Shown: piece by piece, positions 56,151-63,882 of the stretch
Position numbering within the stretch: position 1 is the stretch's first letter
Layout: every line of letters starts with the position of its first letter
Source of the DNA: Geothrix sp. SG200
GTDB taxonomy: Bacteria > Acidobacteriota > Holophagae > Holophagales > Holophagaceae
Length of the DNA: 64,000 nucleotides
Direction: 5' to 3'
NCBI RefSeq assembly: GCF_022808935.1
Contig: NZ_JAKZFR010000007.1
Coordinates: 185,683 to 249,682 of the forward strand
Program-made: the position numbers and the translations under genes
The notes under the pieces: model-generated
The model's input: only the letters and a program-made list of their open reading frames with translations
Databases searched by the model: none
Told to the model about the DNA's origin: nothing

Positions 56151-56906
56151 ATGAACCCAGCCGCCCATTCCCGCCTCCGTCCCGACCTCGACGCCCCTGG
56201 GCGCACCCTGCTTGTCGTGGAGGACGACCGGGCCACGCTCAGCCTCTACCGGGCTGGCCTGAAGGGCCTCCAGGGCTTCCGGATCCTCGCGGCCTCGAAC
56301 GGCCAGGAGGCCCTGGAAGTGCTCCGCCAGGAGGCGGTCCACGTGCTGGTCACCGACCTTGACATGCCCGTCATGGACGGCTTCAACCTCATCACCAAGG
56401 TGGGCCGGCTCTACCCCCAGATCCCCGTCATCGTCATGACGGGGCTGGACGAGGGCCAGCACCTGAACACCCCCCTGGACCTGGGGGCCGTCCGCATCCT
56501 CTCCAAGCCGCTCCGCCTGGGGCACCTCATGGAGGTGATCCGCACGGCGGTCCAGGCCGAGCCCGTGGGCGTGATCCGGGGCCTCACCCTCGGCAGCATC
56601 CTCCAGCTCTTGGCCTGGGAGCAGAAGTCCTGCACCCTCACGGTCAGGTCCCAGGCCGGCATGGGGCTCCTCTACCTCAAGCGCGGCGAGGTGATCCACG
56701 CCGCCTACCGCGACCAGAGCGGCTTCCCTGCGGTCTACGAAATCCTCACCTGGGACCGCCCGGACATCGAGTTCGTGGAGACCTGCCGGGTGGAGCGGAC
56801 CATCGACACCCCCCTCACCGAGCTGCTCCTGAACGTGGCCCTGATCAGCGATTCCCTGGGGCCCGAGGGCGATCCGGACCCGTCTGCGGGCCGCCCCGGA
56901 ATTTGA
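56151..56906 (+). CDS. Response regulator with DUF4388/PATAN output domain
   Basis: 251 residues. Receiver domain ~18-135: acidic pair Glu24-Asp25-Asp26, phospho-acceptor Asp69 in VTDLDMPVMDG, Thr in VMTGL, Lys in LSKPL, so it looks active. The second half (~140-225; GLTLGSILQLLAWEQKSCTLTVRSQAG) is a DUF4388 (PATAN) domain, common in deltaproteobacteria and acidobacteria as an interaction module. No DNA-binding domain and no adjacent histidine kinase. Confidence 0.9.
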   Translation: MNPAAHSRLRPDLDAPGRTLLVVEDDRATLSLYRAGLKGLQGFRILAASNGQEALEVLRQEAVHVLVTDLDMPVMDGFNLITKVGRLYPQIPVIVMTGLDEGQHLNTPLDLGAVRILSKPLRLGHLMEVIRTAVQAEPVGVIRGLTLGSILQLLAWEQKSCTLTVRSQAGMGLLYLKRGEVIHAAYRDQSGFPAVYEILTWDRPDIEFVETCRVERTIDTPLTELLLNVALISDSLGPEGDPDPSAGRPGI

Positions 56907-57038
56907 CAGTTCGCGCCTCCCGGGGTGCAGGTATGGGACTTTCGTCAAAACCGGCCGGCCGGGGGAGCCAAAGGGCACCCACCGGGGAATAATGGCGCGT
57001 GTGCGGCCCCGAGGGGCCCCCTTCCCAGGCAGGTGTCC

Positions 57039-58280
57039 ATGTCCCAGCTGAAGCCCTTCCGCGCCTACCGCCCCCGGCCCGAGCTCGCCGCCCAGGTCGC
57101 CGCCGTGCCCTACGACGTGGTGAACACCCAGGAGGCCGCCGAGCTGGCGAAGGGGAACCCGCATTCCTTCCTCCACGTGGGCCGGCCCGAGATCGACCTG
57201 CCCGCGGGCACGGACGTCCACGCCGACGAGGTCTACGCCAAGGGCGTGGCCAACCTCATGGCCATGATCGAGAAGGGCACCCTCATGCACGAGGGCCTGC
57301 CCAGCCTCTACGTCTACCAGCAGCGCATGGGCGACCACGTGCAGGCGGGCCTGGTGGGCCTCTGCTCCGTGCAGGAGTACGAGAACGGCACCATCAAGCG
57401 GCACGAGTTCACCCGCAAGGACAAGGAGGACGACCGCACCCGGCACGTCACCGAGCAGAACGCCAACGCCGAGCCCGTCTTCCTCACCTACAAGGCCGTC
57501 CCCTACATCGATCACATCGTCAATGACATCCGGAAGCTGCCGCCGGTCTACGACGTGGTCACGCCGGACGGCATCGGCCACACCGTGTGGGTCGTCACCG
57601 GCGAGCCCGTGATCTGCGAGCTGGTGAACCTCTTCAACGGCGTGCCCGCCCTCTACATCGCCGACGGCCACCACCGCACCGCCGCCGCGATCCGCTACGG
57701 CCAGGCCCGCCGCGCCGCCGCAGGATCCGCCGCCACCGGCGACGAGCCCTTCGAGAGCTTCATGGCCGTGGTCTTCCCCCACGACCAGCTCAAGATCATG
57801 GACTACAACCGCGTGGTGAAGGACCTCAACGGCCTCAGCCAGGAGGCCTTCCTGGCCAAGGTGCGCGAGACCTTCGACGTCGCCCCCGCCGCCCACCGCA
57901 GCCCCAAGGCCCCCACCACCTTCGGCATGTATCTGGGCGGCGCCTGGTACGAGCTGAAGGCCAAGCCCGGCACCTACCCCGCCAGCGATCCCGTCCGCGG
58001 CCTGGACGTGAGCATCCTCCAGGAGAACCTGCTGGGGCCCATCCTCGCCATCGACGATCCCCGCACCAACACCCGCATCGACTTCGTGGGCGGCATCCGC
58101 GGCATGGACGAGCTGGAGCGCCGCGTGAAGGAGGGCTACGCCGTGGCCTTCTCCCTGTATCCCACCTCCCTCGACCAGCTCATGAGCGTGGCCGACGCCG
58201 GCGAAGTGATGCCCCCCAAGTCCACCTGGTTCGAACCCAAGCTGCGCTCCGGGCTGCTGGTCCGGATGTACGAAGGCTGA
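57039..58280 (+). CDS. DUF1015-family protein (serine biosynthesis cluster)
   Basis: 413 residues. Conserved family blocks: PFRAYRPRPELAAQVAAVPYDVVNTQEA at the N-terminus, LYVYQQRM, and YIADGHHRTAAAIRYG, which resembles a nucleotide- or phosphate-binding loop. It directly precedes serA (12-nt gap) and serC, an arrangement seen in other bacteria and archaea and the basis for proposing a role in serine metabolism. Biochemical role not established. Confidence 0.88.
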   Translation: MSQLKPFRAYRPRPELAAQVAAVPYDVVNTQEAAELAKGNPHSFLHVGRPEIDLPAGTDVHADEVYAKGVANLMAMIEKGTLMHEGLPSLYVYQQRMGDHVQAGLVGLCSVQEYENGTIKRHEFTRKDKEDDRTRHVTEQNANAEPVFLTYKAVPYIDHIVNDIRKLPPVYDVVTPDGIGHTVWVVTGEPVICELVNLFNGVPALYIADGHHRTAAAIRYGQARRAAAGSAATGDEPFESFMAVVFPHDQLKIMDYNRVVKDLNGLSQEAFLAKVRETFDVAPAAHRSPKAPTTFGMYLGGAWYELKAKPGTYPASDPVRGLDVSILQENLLGPILAIDDPRTNTRIDFVGGIRGMDELERRVKEGYAVAFSLYPTSLDQLMSVADAGEVMPPKSTWFEPKLRSGLLVRMYEG

Positions 58281-58292
58281 ACGGAGATCCGC

Positions 58293-59165
58293 ATGCACAC
58301 CCTCATCGCCGACGCCTTTGACGCCAAGCTGCCGGAGCGCCTCGCCGCCTTCGGCACCGTCAGCTCCGACATGGCCACCCTCGGGCAGGCCCATGTCCTC
58401 CTCGTCCGCTCCAAGACCAAGGTGGACGCCGACCTCCTGGCCAAGGCCCCCGCGCTCAAGCTCGTCATCCGCGGCGGCGTGGGCATGGACAACGTGGACA
58501 AGAAGCTCTGCGCCGAGAAGGGCGTCAAGGCCATGAACACGCCCCGGGCCAGCAGCGTGGCCGTGGCGGAGATGGCCATGGCTTTCATGGTGGCCATCCC
58601 GGCCCGCCTCATCGAGGCCCACACCTCCATGAAGGAAGGCAAGTTCCTCAAGAGCGAGCTGAAGCGCACGGAGCTCTTCAAGAAGACCCTGGGCCTCGTC
58701 GGCGCCGGCAACATCGCCACGGAGGTGGCCAAGCGCGCCCAGGCCTTCGGCATGGAGGTGATCGCCTACGATCCCTACCTCAAGGAGCACCCCATCGCGA
58801 AGCTGGTGAGCCTCGACGAGCTGGCCGCCAAGTCAGATGTCATCAGCCTGCACCTGCCCCTCACGGATGAGACCCGGGGCATGGTCAACACCGCCTTCCT
58901 GGCCAAGGTGAAGGATGGCGTCGTCCTCATCAACACCGGCCGCGGCAAGTGCGTGGTGGATGCCGACCTGGCCGCCGCCCTGCACAGCGGCAAGGTGCGC
59001 GCCTACGGCACGGACGTGTGGCCCAGCGACCCGCCCCCGGCGGACTGCCCCCTGCTCCACGCCCCCAACGTCTTCATGGCCCCCCACCTCGGCGCCAGCT
59101 CCAAGGAGAACCTCGGCCGCATCGGCGACGAGGTCGTGGCCATCCTCCAGGATTTCAAAGCGTAA
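58293..59165 (+). CDS. serA: D-3-phosphoglycerate dehydrogenase-type oxidoreductase
   Basis: 290 residues, short form without ACT domain. NAD-binding GLVGAGNIATEVA (the last Gly of GxGxxG is Ala), catalytic Arg in INTGRGKCVVD and His in APHLGASSKEN. The catalytic-acid position usually reading Glu-Pro reads SDPP, an Asp. The first committed step to phosphohydroxypyruvate is expected from the neighbouring serC. Activity is likely, given the clustering; the substitutions are mild. Confidence 0.88.
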   Translation: MHTLIADAFDAKLPERLAAFGTVSSDMATLGQAHVLLVRSKTKVDADLLAKAPALKLVIRGGVGMDNVDKKLCAEKGVKAMNTPRASSVAVAEMAMAFMVAIPARLIEAHTSMKEGKFLKSELKRTELFKKTLGLVGAGNIATEVAKRAQAFGMEVIAYDPYLKEHPIAKLVSLDELAAKSDVISLHLPLTDETRGMVNTAFLAKVKDGVVLINTGRGKCVVDADLAAALHSGKVRAYGTDVWPSDPPPADCPLLHAPNVFMAPHLGASSKENLGRIGDEVVAILQDFKA

Positions 59166-59169
59166 AGGC

Positions 59170-59201
59170 GAACCGCGAAGGGCGCGAATGGACGCGAATG
59201 G
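59170..59201. repeat. Left inverted-repeat end of the GxxExxY cassette
   Basis: 32 bp beginning 5 nt after the serA stop. It matches the reverse complement of 59582-59613 at about 28 of 32 positions and shows a sub-repeat of the form CGCGAAxGG. The cassette's ATG (59188) lies inside it. Confidence 0.9.
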
Positions 59202-59577
59202 CGAACTCATCCTGAAGGACGAGGCCTATGCCATCGTGGGCGCCGCCATGGAGGTTCATTCGGTGCTGGGCCCCGGTTTCCTGGAAGGAGTCTATGGGGA
59301 CGCCCTGGCGATCGAGTTCACCCAGCGTGGGATCCCCTTTCAGCGTGAAGCCCCCATCGATCTGCGTTACAAGGGCATCCTCCTTCCCCACACCTACCGG
59401 GCTGATTTCCTGGCATTCGGACAGATCATCATCAAGCTGAAAGCCATCAAATGCCTTGGGGATCTTGAGCAGGCGCAGACCATCCACTACTTGAAGGCGA
59501 CAGGTCACCCGCTCGCCATCCTGGCCAACTTCGGAGCGCCAAAGCTGGACTGGAAACGCATGGTCCTCGCTGGCTGA
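59188..59577 (+). CDS. GxxExxY protein (PDDEXK-fold, PF13366-like)
   Basis: 129 residues. The family hallmark GxxExxY is present as Gly30-Phe-Leu-Glu33-Gly-Val-Tyr36, followed by a PDDEXK-like core (IDLRYKGILLPHTYRADFLAF). The Asp73 ligand is kept. The motif normally reading E-x-K is K83-L-K85, so the catalytic Glu appears replaced by Lys (AAG for GAG). The gene lies inside an inverted-repeat cassette between serA and serC. It is a candidate nuclease-fold protein of unsettled function, here perhaps inactive. Confidence 0.88.
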   Translation: MDANGELILKDEAYAIVGAAMEVHSVLGPGFLEGVYGDALAIEFTQRGIPFQREAPIDLRYKGILLPHTYRADFLAFGQIIIKLKAIKCLGDLEQAQTIHYLKATGHPLAILANFGAPKLDWKRMVLAG

Positions 59578-59581
59578 TTTT

Positions 59582-59613
59582 CCCTTCGCGCTCATTCGCG
59601 CCATTCGCGGTTC
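59582..59613. repeat. Right inverted-repeat end of the GxxExxY cassette
   Basis: 32 bp, imperfect inverse of 59170-59201 (four mismatches). It begins 5 nt after the cassette stop; the serC ribosome site GGAGG starts ~10 nt further on, so the insertion left serC translation signals intact. Confidence 0.9.
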
Positions 59614-59633
59614 AATTCTTTTGGAGGTTTCCC

Positions 59634-60734
59634 ATGACCCATCGCGTGATCAACTTCTACGCCGGCCCCGCGGGGCTTCCCCTGCCCGCGCTGGAGCGCG
59701 CCCAGGAGGAGCTGCTGGACTTCGCCGGCACCGGCATGTCCGTCATGGAGGTCAGCCACCGGTCGAAGGAATACGACGCGGTGCACGAGGAGGCCATCGC
59801 CCTCACCAAGGAGCTGATGGGCCTGCCCAGCAACTACAAGGTGCTGCTGCTCCAGGGCGGCGCGCACCTGTCTTTCGGCATGATCCCCCTGAACCTGCTG
59901 CGCGGCGGCCGCAAGGCCGACTACATCAACACCGGCAACTGGGCGGAGAAGGCCACCAAGGAGGCCAAGCTCGTGGGCGGCGACAACGTCCGCGTGGCCG
60001 CCAGCACCAAGGAGCTGAAGTACAGCCGCCTGCCCTTCGCCGACGAGATCAAGGTGGGCCCCGACAGCGCCTTCGTGCACTTCACGTCGAACAACACCGT
60101 GGAAGGCACCCAGTGGCATGACTTCCCGAAGGTCGGCGACGTGCCCTACATCTGCGACATGAGCAGCGACATCATGTGGCGCCCGTTCGACGTGAGCCCC
60201 TTCGGCCTCATCTACGGCGGCGCCCAGAAGAACCTCGGCCCCTCGGGCGTGACGCTGACCATCATCCGCGAGGACTTCCTCGAGATGTGCGAGGCCCAGG
60301 ACCTGCCCAGCTACCTGCGCTACAAGATCCACGCCGAGAAGAACTCGCTCTACAACACCCCACCCACCTTCGGCATCTACATCCTGCGCAACGTGCTGGC
60401 CTACAACAAGAGCATCGGCGGCCTGAAGGCCATCGAGGCCAGCAACAAGCAGAAGGCCGAGCTGCTCTACGGCTGCATCGACAAGCACAGCGGCTTCTAC
60501 AAGGGCTTCGTCACCGAGAAGGCCCACCGCAGCGTCATGAACGTGGACTTCTTCCTGCCCACTCCCGAGCTGGACGACCAGTTCGTGAAGGAGGCCAAGA
60601 AGGCCGGCATGGTGGGCCTGAAGGGCTACCGCGACATCGGCGGCATCCGCGTCAGCACCTACAACGCCGTCACCGTCGAGAACGTGAAGACCCTCGTGGA
60701 CTTCATGGAGCAGTTCGTGAAGGTGAACGGATAG
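59634..60734 (+). CDS. serC: Phosphoserine aminotransferase
   Basis: 366 residues, fold-type I PLP enzyme. Converts 3-phosphohydroxypyruvate and glutamate to phosphoserine and 2-oxoglutarate; also used in vitamin B6 synthesis. FYAGPAGLP and SVMEVSHRSKEY near the N-terminus, PLP Lys199 in YGGAQKNLGPSG. GGAGG precedes ATG 59634. In-frame role with serA is interrupted only by the GxxExxY cassette. A bidirectional hairpin follows. Confidence 0.96.
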   Translation: MTHRVINFYAGPAGLPLPALERAQEELLDFAGTGMSVMEVSHRSKEYDAVHEEAIALTKELMGLPSNYKVLLLQGGAHLSFGMIPLNLLRGGRKADYINTGNWAEKATKEAKLVGGDNVRVAASTKELKYSRLPFADEIKVGPDSAFVHFTSNNTVEGTQWHDFPKVGDVPYICDMSSDIMWRPFDVSPFGLIYGGAQKNLGPSGVTLTIIREDFLEMCEAQDLPSYLRYKIHAEKNSLYNTPPTFGIYILRNVLAYNKSIGGLKAIEASNKQKAELLYGCIDKHSGFYKGFVTEKAHRSVMNVDFFLPTPELDDQFVKEAKKAGMVGLKGYRDIGGIRVSTYNAVTVENVKTLVDFMEQFVKVNG

Positions 60735-60760
60735 CTCCGGGGCGAAGCCCCTCTGCGAAA

Positions 60761-60786
60761 CAAGAGGCGCCCTCCGGCGCCTCTTG
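60761..60786. terminator. Bidirectional hairpin between serC and the convergent acyltransferase
   Basis: Perfect 11-bp stem CAAGAGGCGCC / GGCGCCTCTTG with a CTCC loop, lying between the serC stop and the convergent acyltransferase stop (60791). The TTGTTC tail is only weakly T-rich. Confidence 0.75.
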
Positions 60787-60790
60787 TTCG

Positions 60791-61687
60791 TCAGGAACGG
60801 GCCTCCGAGCGGGGCTGCATCCCCACCACGATCTCCTCGATCCTCCGGTCCTTCTCGGCCCAGATCTCGTGCAGCCAGGCCTGCATGCGGGCGCGGAAGG
60901 CGGGATCGCCCTCGTAGTCGCCGCCCAGCAGGTCCTTGGGGATTTCCAGTTCCCGCACCCGCACCACCACCTGCTTCACCTTGCCCGAGAGGAAGTCCCA
61001 GAAGCTGGGCACGCCCTCGGGGTAGACGATGGTGACGTCCAGCAGGGCGTCGAAGCGCTCGCCCATGGCGCTCAGCGCCGTGGCCAGGCCGCCCGTCTTG
61101 GGCTTCAGTAGATGCCGGTAGGGCGAGCCCTGGGCCGCGTGCTTGGCCCGGTTGAACCGGGTGCCCTCCAGGAAGTTCATCACCGAGGTGGGGATCTGCC
61201 GGAACTTCTCGCAGGCCTTCCGCGCCGTGGCCAGGTCCTTCGAGCGGCTCCCGCTGCGGCGGCGCATGAAGGGGAAGTCCAGGGCCCACCAGGCCAGGCC
61301 CATCACCGGCACGTAGAGCAGCTGGCGCTTGAGGAAGAACTTCAGGAAGGGCACCTTCCGGTGGAACACCTTCTGCAGCACCAGGATGTCCACCCAGCTC
61401 TGGTGGTTGCTGCTCACCAGGTACCAGCCCTTGCGCCGCAGCCCCTCGTGGCCCTTCACATCCCAGCGGATGCGGTGCACCAGGGCCATCCACCACCCGT
61501 TCACGGCGATCCAGCCCTCGGCCAGGCCGTTCAGCAGCCGGTCCGTGCCCCGGCGGACCGCCCCGAAGGGCAGGGCGAGCTTCACCAGGGCCACGGGGAT
61601 CATGCCCGAGAAAATGGCCAGGACATTGGCCACCAGCATGGAACCGGCCACGCTGCCCTTGAAGGTGGACCACAGACGCTTGAGCAT
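60791..61687 (-). CDS. PlsC-type acyltransferase (YihG-like)
   Basis: 298 residues. One or two N-terminal hydrophobic helices, then SNHQSWVDILVL (HxxxxD) and NFLEGTRFNRAKHA, the two PlsC acyltransferase signatures. Length and layout match YihG/LCLAT-like inner-membrane enzymes that acylate lysophospholipids. ATG 61687. Acceptor specificity is not readable. Confidence 0.9.
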   Translation of the reverse strand: MLKRLWSTFKGSVAGSMLVANVLAIFSGMIPVALVKLALPFGAVRRGTDRLLNGLAEGWIAVNGWWMALVHRIRWDVKGHEGLRRKGWYLVSSNHQSWVDILVLQKVFHRKVPFLKFFLKRQLLYVPVMGLAWWALDFPFMRRRSGSRSKDLATARKACEKFRQIPTSVMNFLEGTRFNRAKHAAQGSPYRHLLKPKTGGLATALSAMGERFDALLDVTIVYPEGVPSFWDFLSGKVKQVVVRVRELEIPKDLLGGDYEGDPAFRARMQAWLHEIWAEKDRRIEEIVVGMQPRSEARS

Positions 61688-61936
61688 TCCGAACTCCGAC
61701 CTTCCAGTTTACCGGACCTTCCCGCACGTCCAGGGCGCCCGGCAGAACGTCGGCCCGAGATCGGAACCCGGACTTGTTTCACCTCTGGTTTCAGTGATTT
61801 AAGTCGTTGAGCGCGTGATGACCAGGAACGCAGAGATCGCAGATACGCCCTTTGGGTGCTCCGTGTTCTCTGCGGATCCAGCTTTTCCAGCCTGTGGCTT
61901 GGCGATAGACGGAAATGCTTCAACGATCGGCGGGCC
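61688..61936. other. Gene-less stretch with decayed-looking repeat motifs
   Basis: 249 bp. Near 61822-61875 it holds GAACGCAGAGATCGCAGAT on one side and, reversed, a GCAGAGAACACGGAG-like stretch on the other, both in the style of repeats that flank small mobile genes. No open frame was accepted. Confidence 0.5.
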
Positions 61937-62308
61937 TCAGCCCCAGCCCAGCTCCTCCAGCCGGTCCTCGCCGATGCCGAAGTGGTGGGCGATCTCGTGG
62001 ATGACGGTGGTGGCGATCTCCAGCCGCAGGTCGTCCTCGTCCAGGCAGTCTTCCAGCAGCGGCCCCCGGTAGATCGTGATGCGGGGCGGCAGGTCGCCGG
62101 ATTGCGCCGGCCCCTCCGTCAGGGCCCGGCCCGAGTAGAGGCCGTAGAGCGTCTCGTCCTCGGGCACGCCCAGGTCATCCAGCAGCGCGTCCGGCGCCCA
62201 GTCCTCAAGAACCACCGCCACGCCCTCCAGGTAGGGCCGGAACTCCTCCGGGACGAGCGCCAGCGCTTCATCCACCAGCTTGCGGAACGCCTGGTCAGAC
62301 ATGTGCAT
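61937..62308 (-). CDS. Minimal zinc metallopeptidase family protein (PF06262-like)
   Basis: 123 residues from ATG 62308 (MHMSDQAFRKLVDEAL); a longer frame starts at 62350. The C-terminal TTVIHEIAHHFGIGEDRLEELGW has HExxH with a following H and acidic residue, typical of the small 'zincin-like' family. N-terminal part is helical, with LYGLYSGRALTEG. No known substrate. The upstream side is a short inverted repeat. Confidence 0.85.
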   Translation of the reverse strand: MHMSDQAFRKLVDEALALVPEEFRPYLEGVAVVLEDWAPDALLDDLGVPEDETLYGLYSGRALTEGPAQSGDLPPRITIYRGPLLEDCLDEDDLRLEIATTVIHEIAHHFGIGEDRLEELGWG

Positions 62309-62345
62309 GAGGACGAGGCTACTCCTTCCGGAAAAGATGAAGTCA

Positions 62346-62417
62346 GCCACGGATGAACACAGATCAACACGGATGGGGGCCTGAGCTTAGTCGTGCTTAT
62401 CTGTGTTCATCTGTGGC
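62346..62417. repeat. Inverted repeat with no gene inside (empty cassette-like element)
   Basis: Arms of 19 bp (62346-62364 and 62399-62417) match at 18 positions, with the motif GATGAACACAGAT. The 34-bp interior repeats part of the arm but codes nothing. It lies 11 bp from the integron integrase stop. Confidence 0.85.
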
Positions 62418-62427
62418 AAAGCACACA

Positions 62428-63456
62428 TTACAGCCCGTCCAGCGGGCTCGCCACGCCGCGGCCGCCGCGGTTGAGCACATGGGTGTAGATCATCGTCGTC
62501 GCGACATCCTTGTGCCCCAGCAGCTCCTGCACCGTGCGGATGTCATGGCCCGCCGCCAGCAGGTGGGTCGCGAAGCTGTGGCGCAGCACGTGTGGCGTGA
62601 CGGGCTTCACCAGCTCCGCGGTCCGACCCGCCAGGCGCACCGCCTTCTGCACACTCTCGGGGTGGAGGTGGTGGCGCCGGACGACGCCGGAGCGTGGATC
62701 CGCCGAGTGCTGGGCCGAAGGGAAGACCCACTGCCAGCCCCAGGCGCGCGCCGCGCTGGGCGCCTTGAGGCCCAGCGCGTCCGGCAGGGCCACCTCTCCC
62801 GCCCCGTCTTCCAGGTCCCTGGTGTGCAGGGCACGCACCCGCTCCAGGTGGGCCCGGAGGGGCTCGATCAATCGATCCGGAAGCATGGTGACGCGGTCCC
62901 GCCCCCCCTTCCCGTCCCGGACCACGATCTCCCGCCGTTCGAAGTCCAGGTCCTTCACCCGCAGGCGCAGCCCCTCCATCAGCCTCATGCCCGTGCCGTA
63001 GAGCACCTGGGCCACCAGGCCCATCCCGCCCGACATCTGGTCGAGCAGCGCGCGCACCTCTCCAGGGGTGAGCACCACCGGGAGGCGCGCCTGGCGCTTG
63101 GCCTGGACGACCTCCGACAGCCACGGGAGGTCCACCTTGAGCAGGTCCTGGTAGAGGAAGAGCAGGGCGGACTTCGCCTGGTTCTGCGTGGAGGGCGAGA
63201 CATGCCGCTCCACGGCCAGGTGGCTCAGGAAGGCCTGGACCTCCGCCGCCCCCATCTCCCGCGGATGGCGCTTCCCGTGAAAGAGGATGAAGCGCCGCAC
63301 CCAGTCCACATAGGCATCTTCCGTCCGCAGGCTGTAGTGCCGAACCCGCAGGCGCTCCCGCAGCTGGTCCAGGAGCCGAGGAGGCTGCCCCCCCGCCCCT
63401 TCGTTCCGTCCCCCACCCGTCTGCCTAACACCTCCCAACATCACCACCACCCCCAT
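62428..63456 (-). CDS. intI: Integron integrase, IntI-type tyrosine recombinase
   Basis: 342 residues. Core-binding domain (~28-120: [30 protein letters not shown]), catalytic domain with Arg158 (GTGMR), Lys183 (DGKGG), His289-x-x-Arg292 (TPHVLRHSF), His315 (LLGHKD) and Tyr324 (TMIYTHV). Each lies exactly 12 residues after the matching IntI1 position. The IntI-specific insert is present (~230-270; [18 protein letters not shown]), which XerC/D lack. It moves gene cassettes between attI and attC sites. Start at ATG 63456, with ATG 63441 as an alternative. Confidence 0.95.
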   Translation of the reverse strand: MGVVVMLGGVRQTGGGRNEGAGGQPPRLLDQLRERLRVRHYSLRTEDAYVDWVRRFILFHGKRHPREMGAAEVQAFLSHLAVERHVSPSTQNQAKSALLFLYQDLLKVDLPWLSEVVQAKRQARLPVVLTPGEVRALLDQMSGGMGLVAQVLYGTGMRLMEGLRLRVKDLDFERREIVVRDGKGGRDRVTMLPDRLIEPLRAHLERVRALHTRDLEDGAGEVALPDALGLKAPSAARAWGWQWVFPSAQHSADPRSGVVRRHHLHPESVQKAVRLAGRTAELVKPVTPHVLRHSFATHLLAAGHDIRTVQELLGHKDVATTMIYTHVLNRGGRGVASPLDGL

Positions 63457-63574
63457 CGCCCTCGTTCGCCTATTGCGCTAATCTTGCCCAGCCCCCATTC
63501 CCCGAATGCTCCAATGTCTCCTGAATTTATCGCCTTTTTTTCGCTTCGCAACCCCATCCCGCAAGTACGCCTAA

Positions 63575-63610
63575 CCCCCCAAGACCCAACCCCCACCCGC
63601 CCAGCCCACC
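63575..63610 (-). other. G-quadruplex-prone tract
   Basis: Six runs of three to six C in 36 nt on the plus strand (63575-63580, 63585-63587, 63590-63594, 63596-63598, 63604-63606, 63608-63610) give G-runs on the minus strand with loops of 1-5 nt. It lies between the integrase start and the first GTTAGGC core site. Confidence 0.65.
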
Positions 63611-63644
63611 CAGGACTAGACGAACCCCCAACCACCGACTCCCC

Positions 63645-63666
63645 ACCGTCCAAATCTAGTTAGGCC
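63645..63666 (+). repeat. att-like repeat, copy 1
   Basis: 22 bp containing TCTAGTTAGGC, with a canonical GTTRRRY core (63658-63664). It recurs at 63861-63882 with one base difference (A/G). A RYYYAAC match (GCCCAAC, 63666-63672) follows at once. Confidence 0.75.
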
Positions 63667-63860
63667 GCCCAACCAGCGGAGTACGCTCTAAATTTTAGGC
63701 CTGCATCGAATCAATAGGCTTCAGTTGCTCCAAAACCCGTTTCATCCGTGGTTTTCCGGTCTGCCCATTCAAATTGCGCCGATCAATAGCTCCACGGTAA
63801 AATCAGCAATTACATCCTTCTCAAACCGGATTAGGCGGATTACGAACCTCTTCGTCCTCG

Positions 63861-63882
63861 CCGTCCAAGTCTAGTTAGGCCG
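63861..63882 (+). repeat. att-like repeat, copy 2
   Basis: 22 bp with one difference from copy 1; core GTTAGGC at 63874-63880, 216 bp after the first core. ACGAAC occurs ~20-25 bp upstream of both copies. Candidate attC right end. Confidence 0.75.

Noticed and set aside
56903..56945. TTGACA followed by TATGGG as a promoter for the DUF1015 operon
   Set aside because: The spacer is about 23 bp, too long for a normal sigma70 promoter.
53288..58790. Two ~1000-codon minus-strand frames across the CorC, glycosidase, DUF1015 and serA genes
   Set aside because: Same antisense codon-bias effect; no start signals or motifs.
63520..63640. Small frames in the integron-side region (e.g. on the minus strand near 63441-63653)
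   Set aside because: They read through the C-rich/G-rich tract, lack ribosome sites and give Gly/Trp/Arg-rich products.
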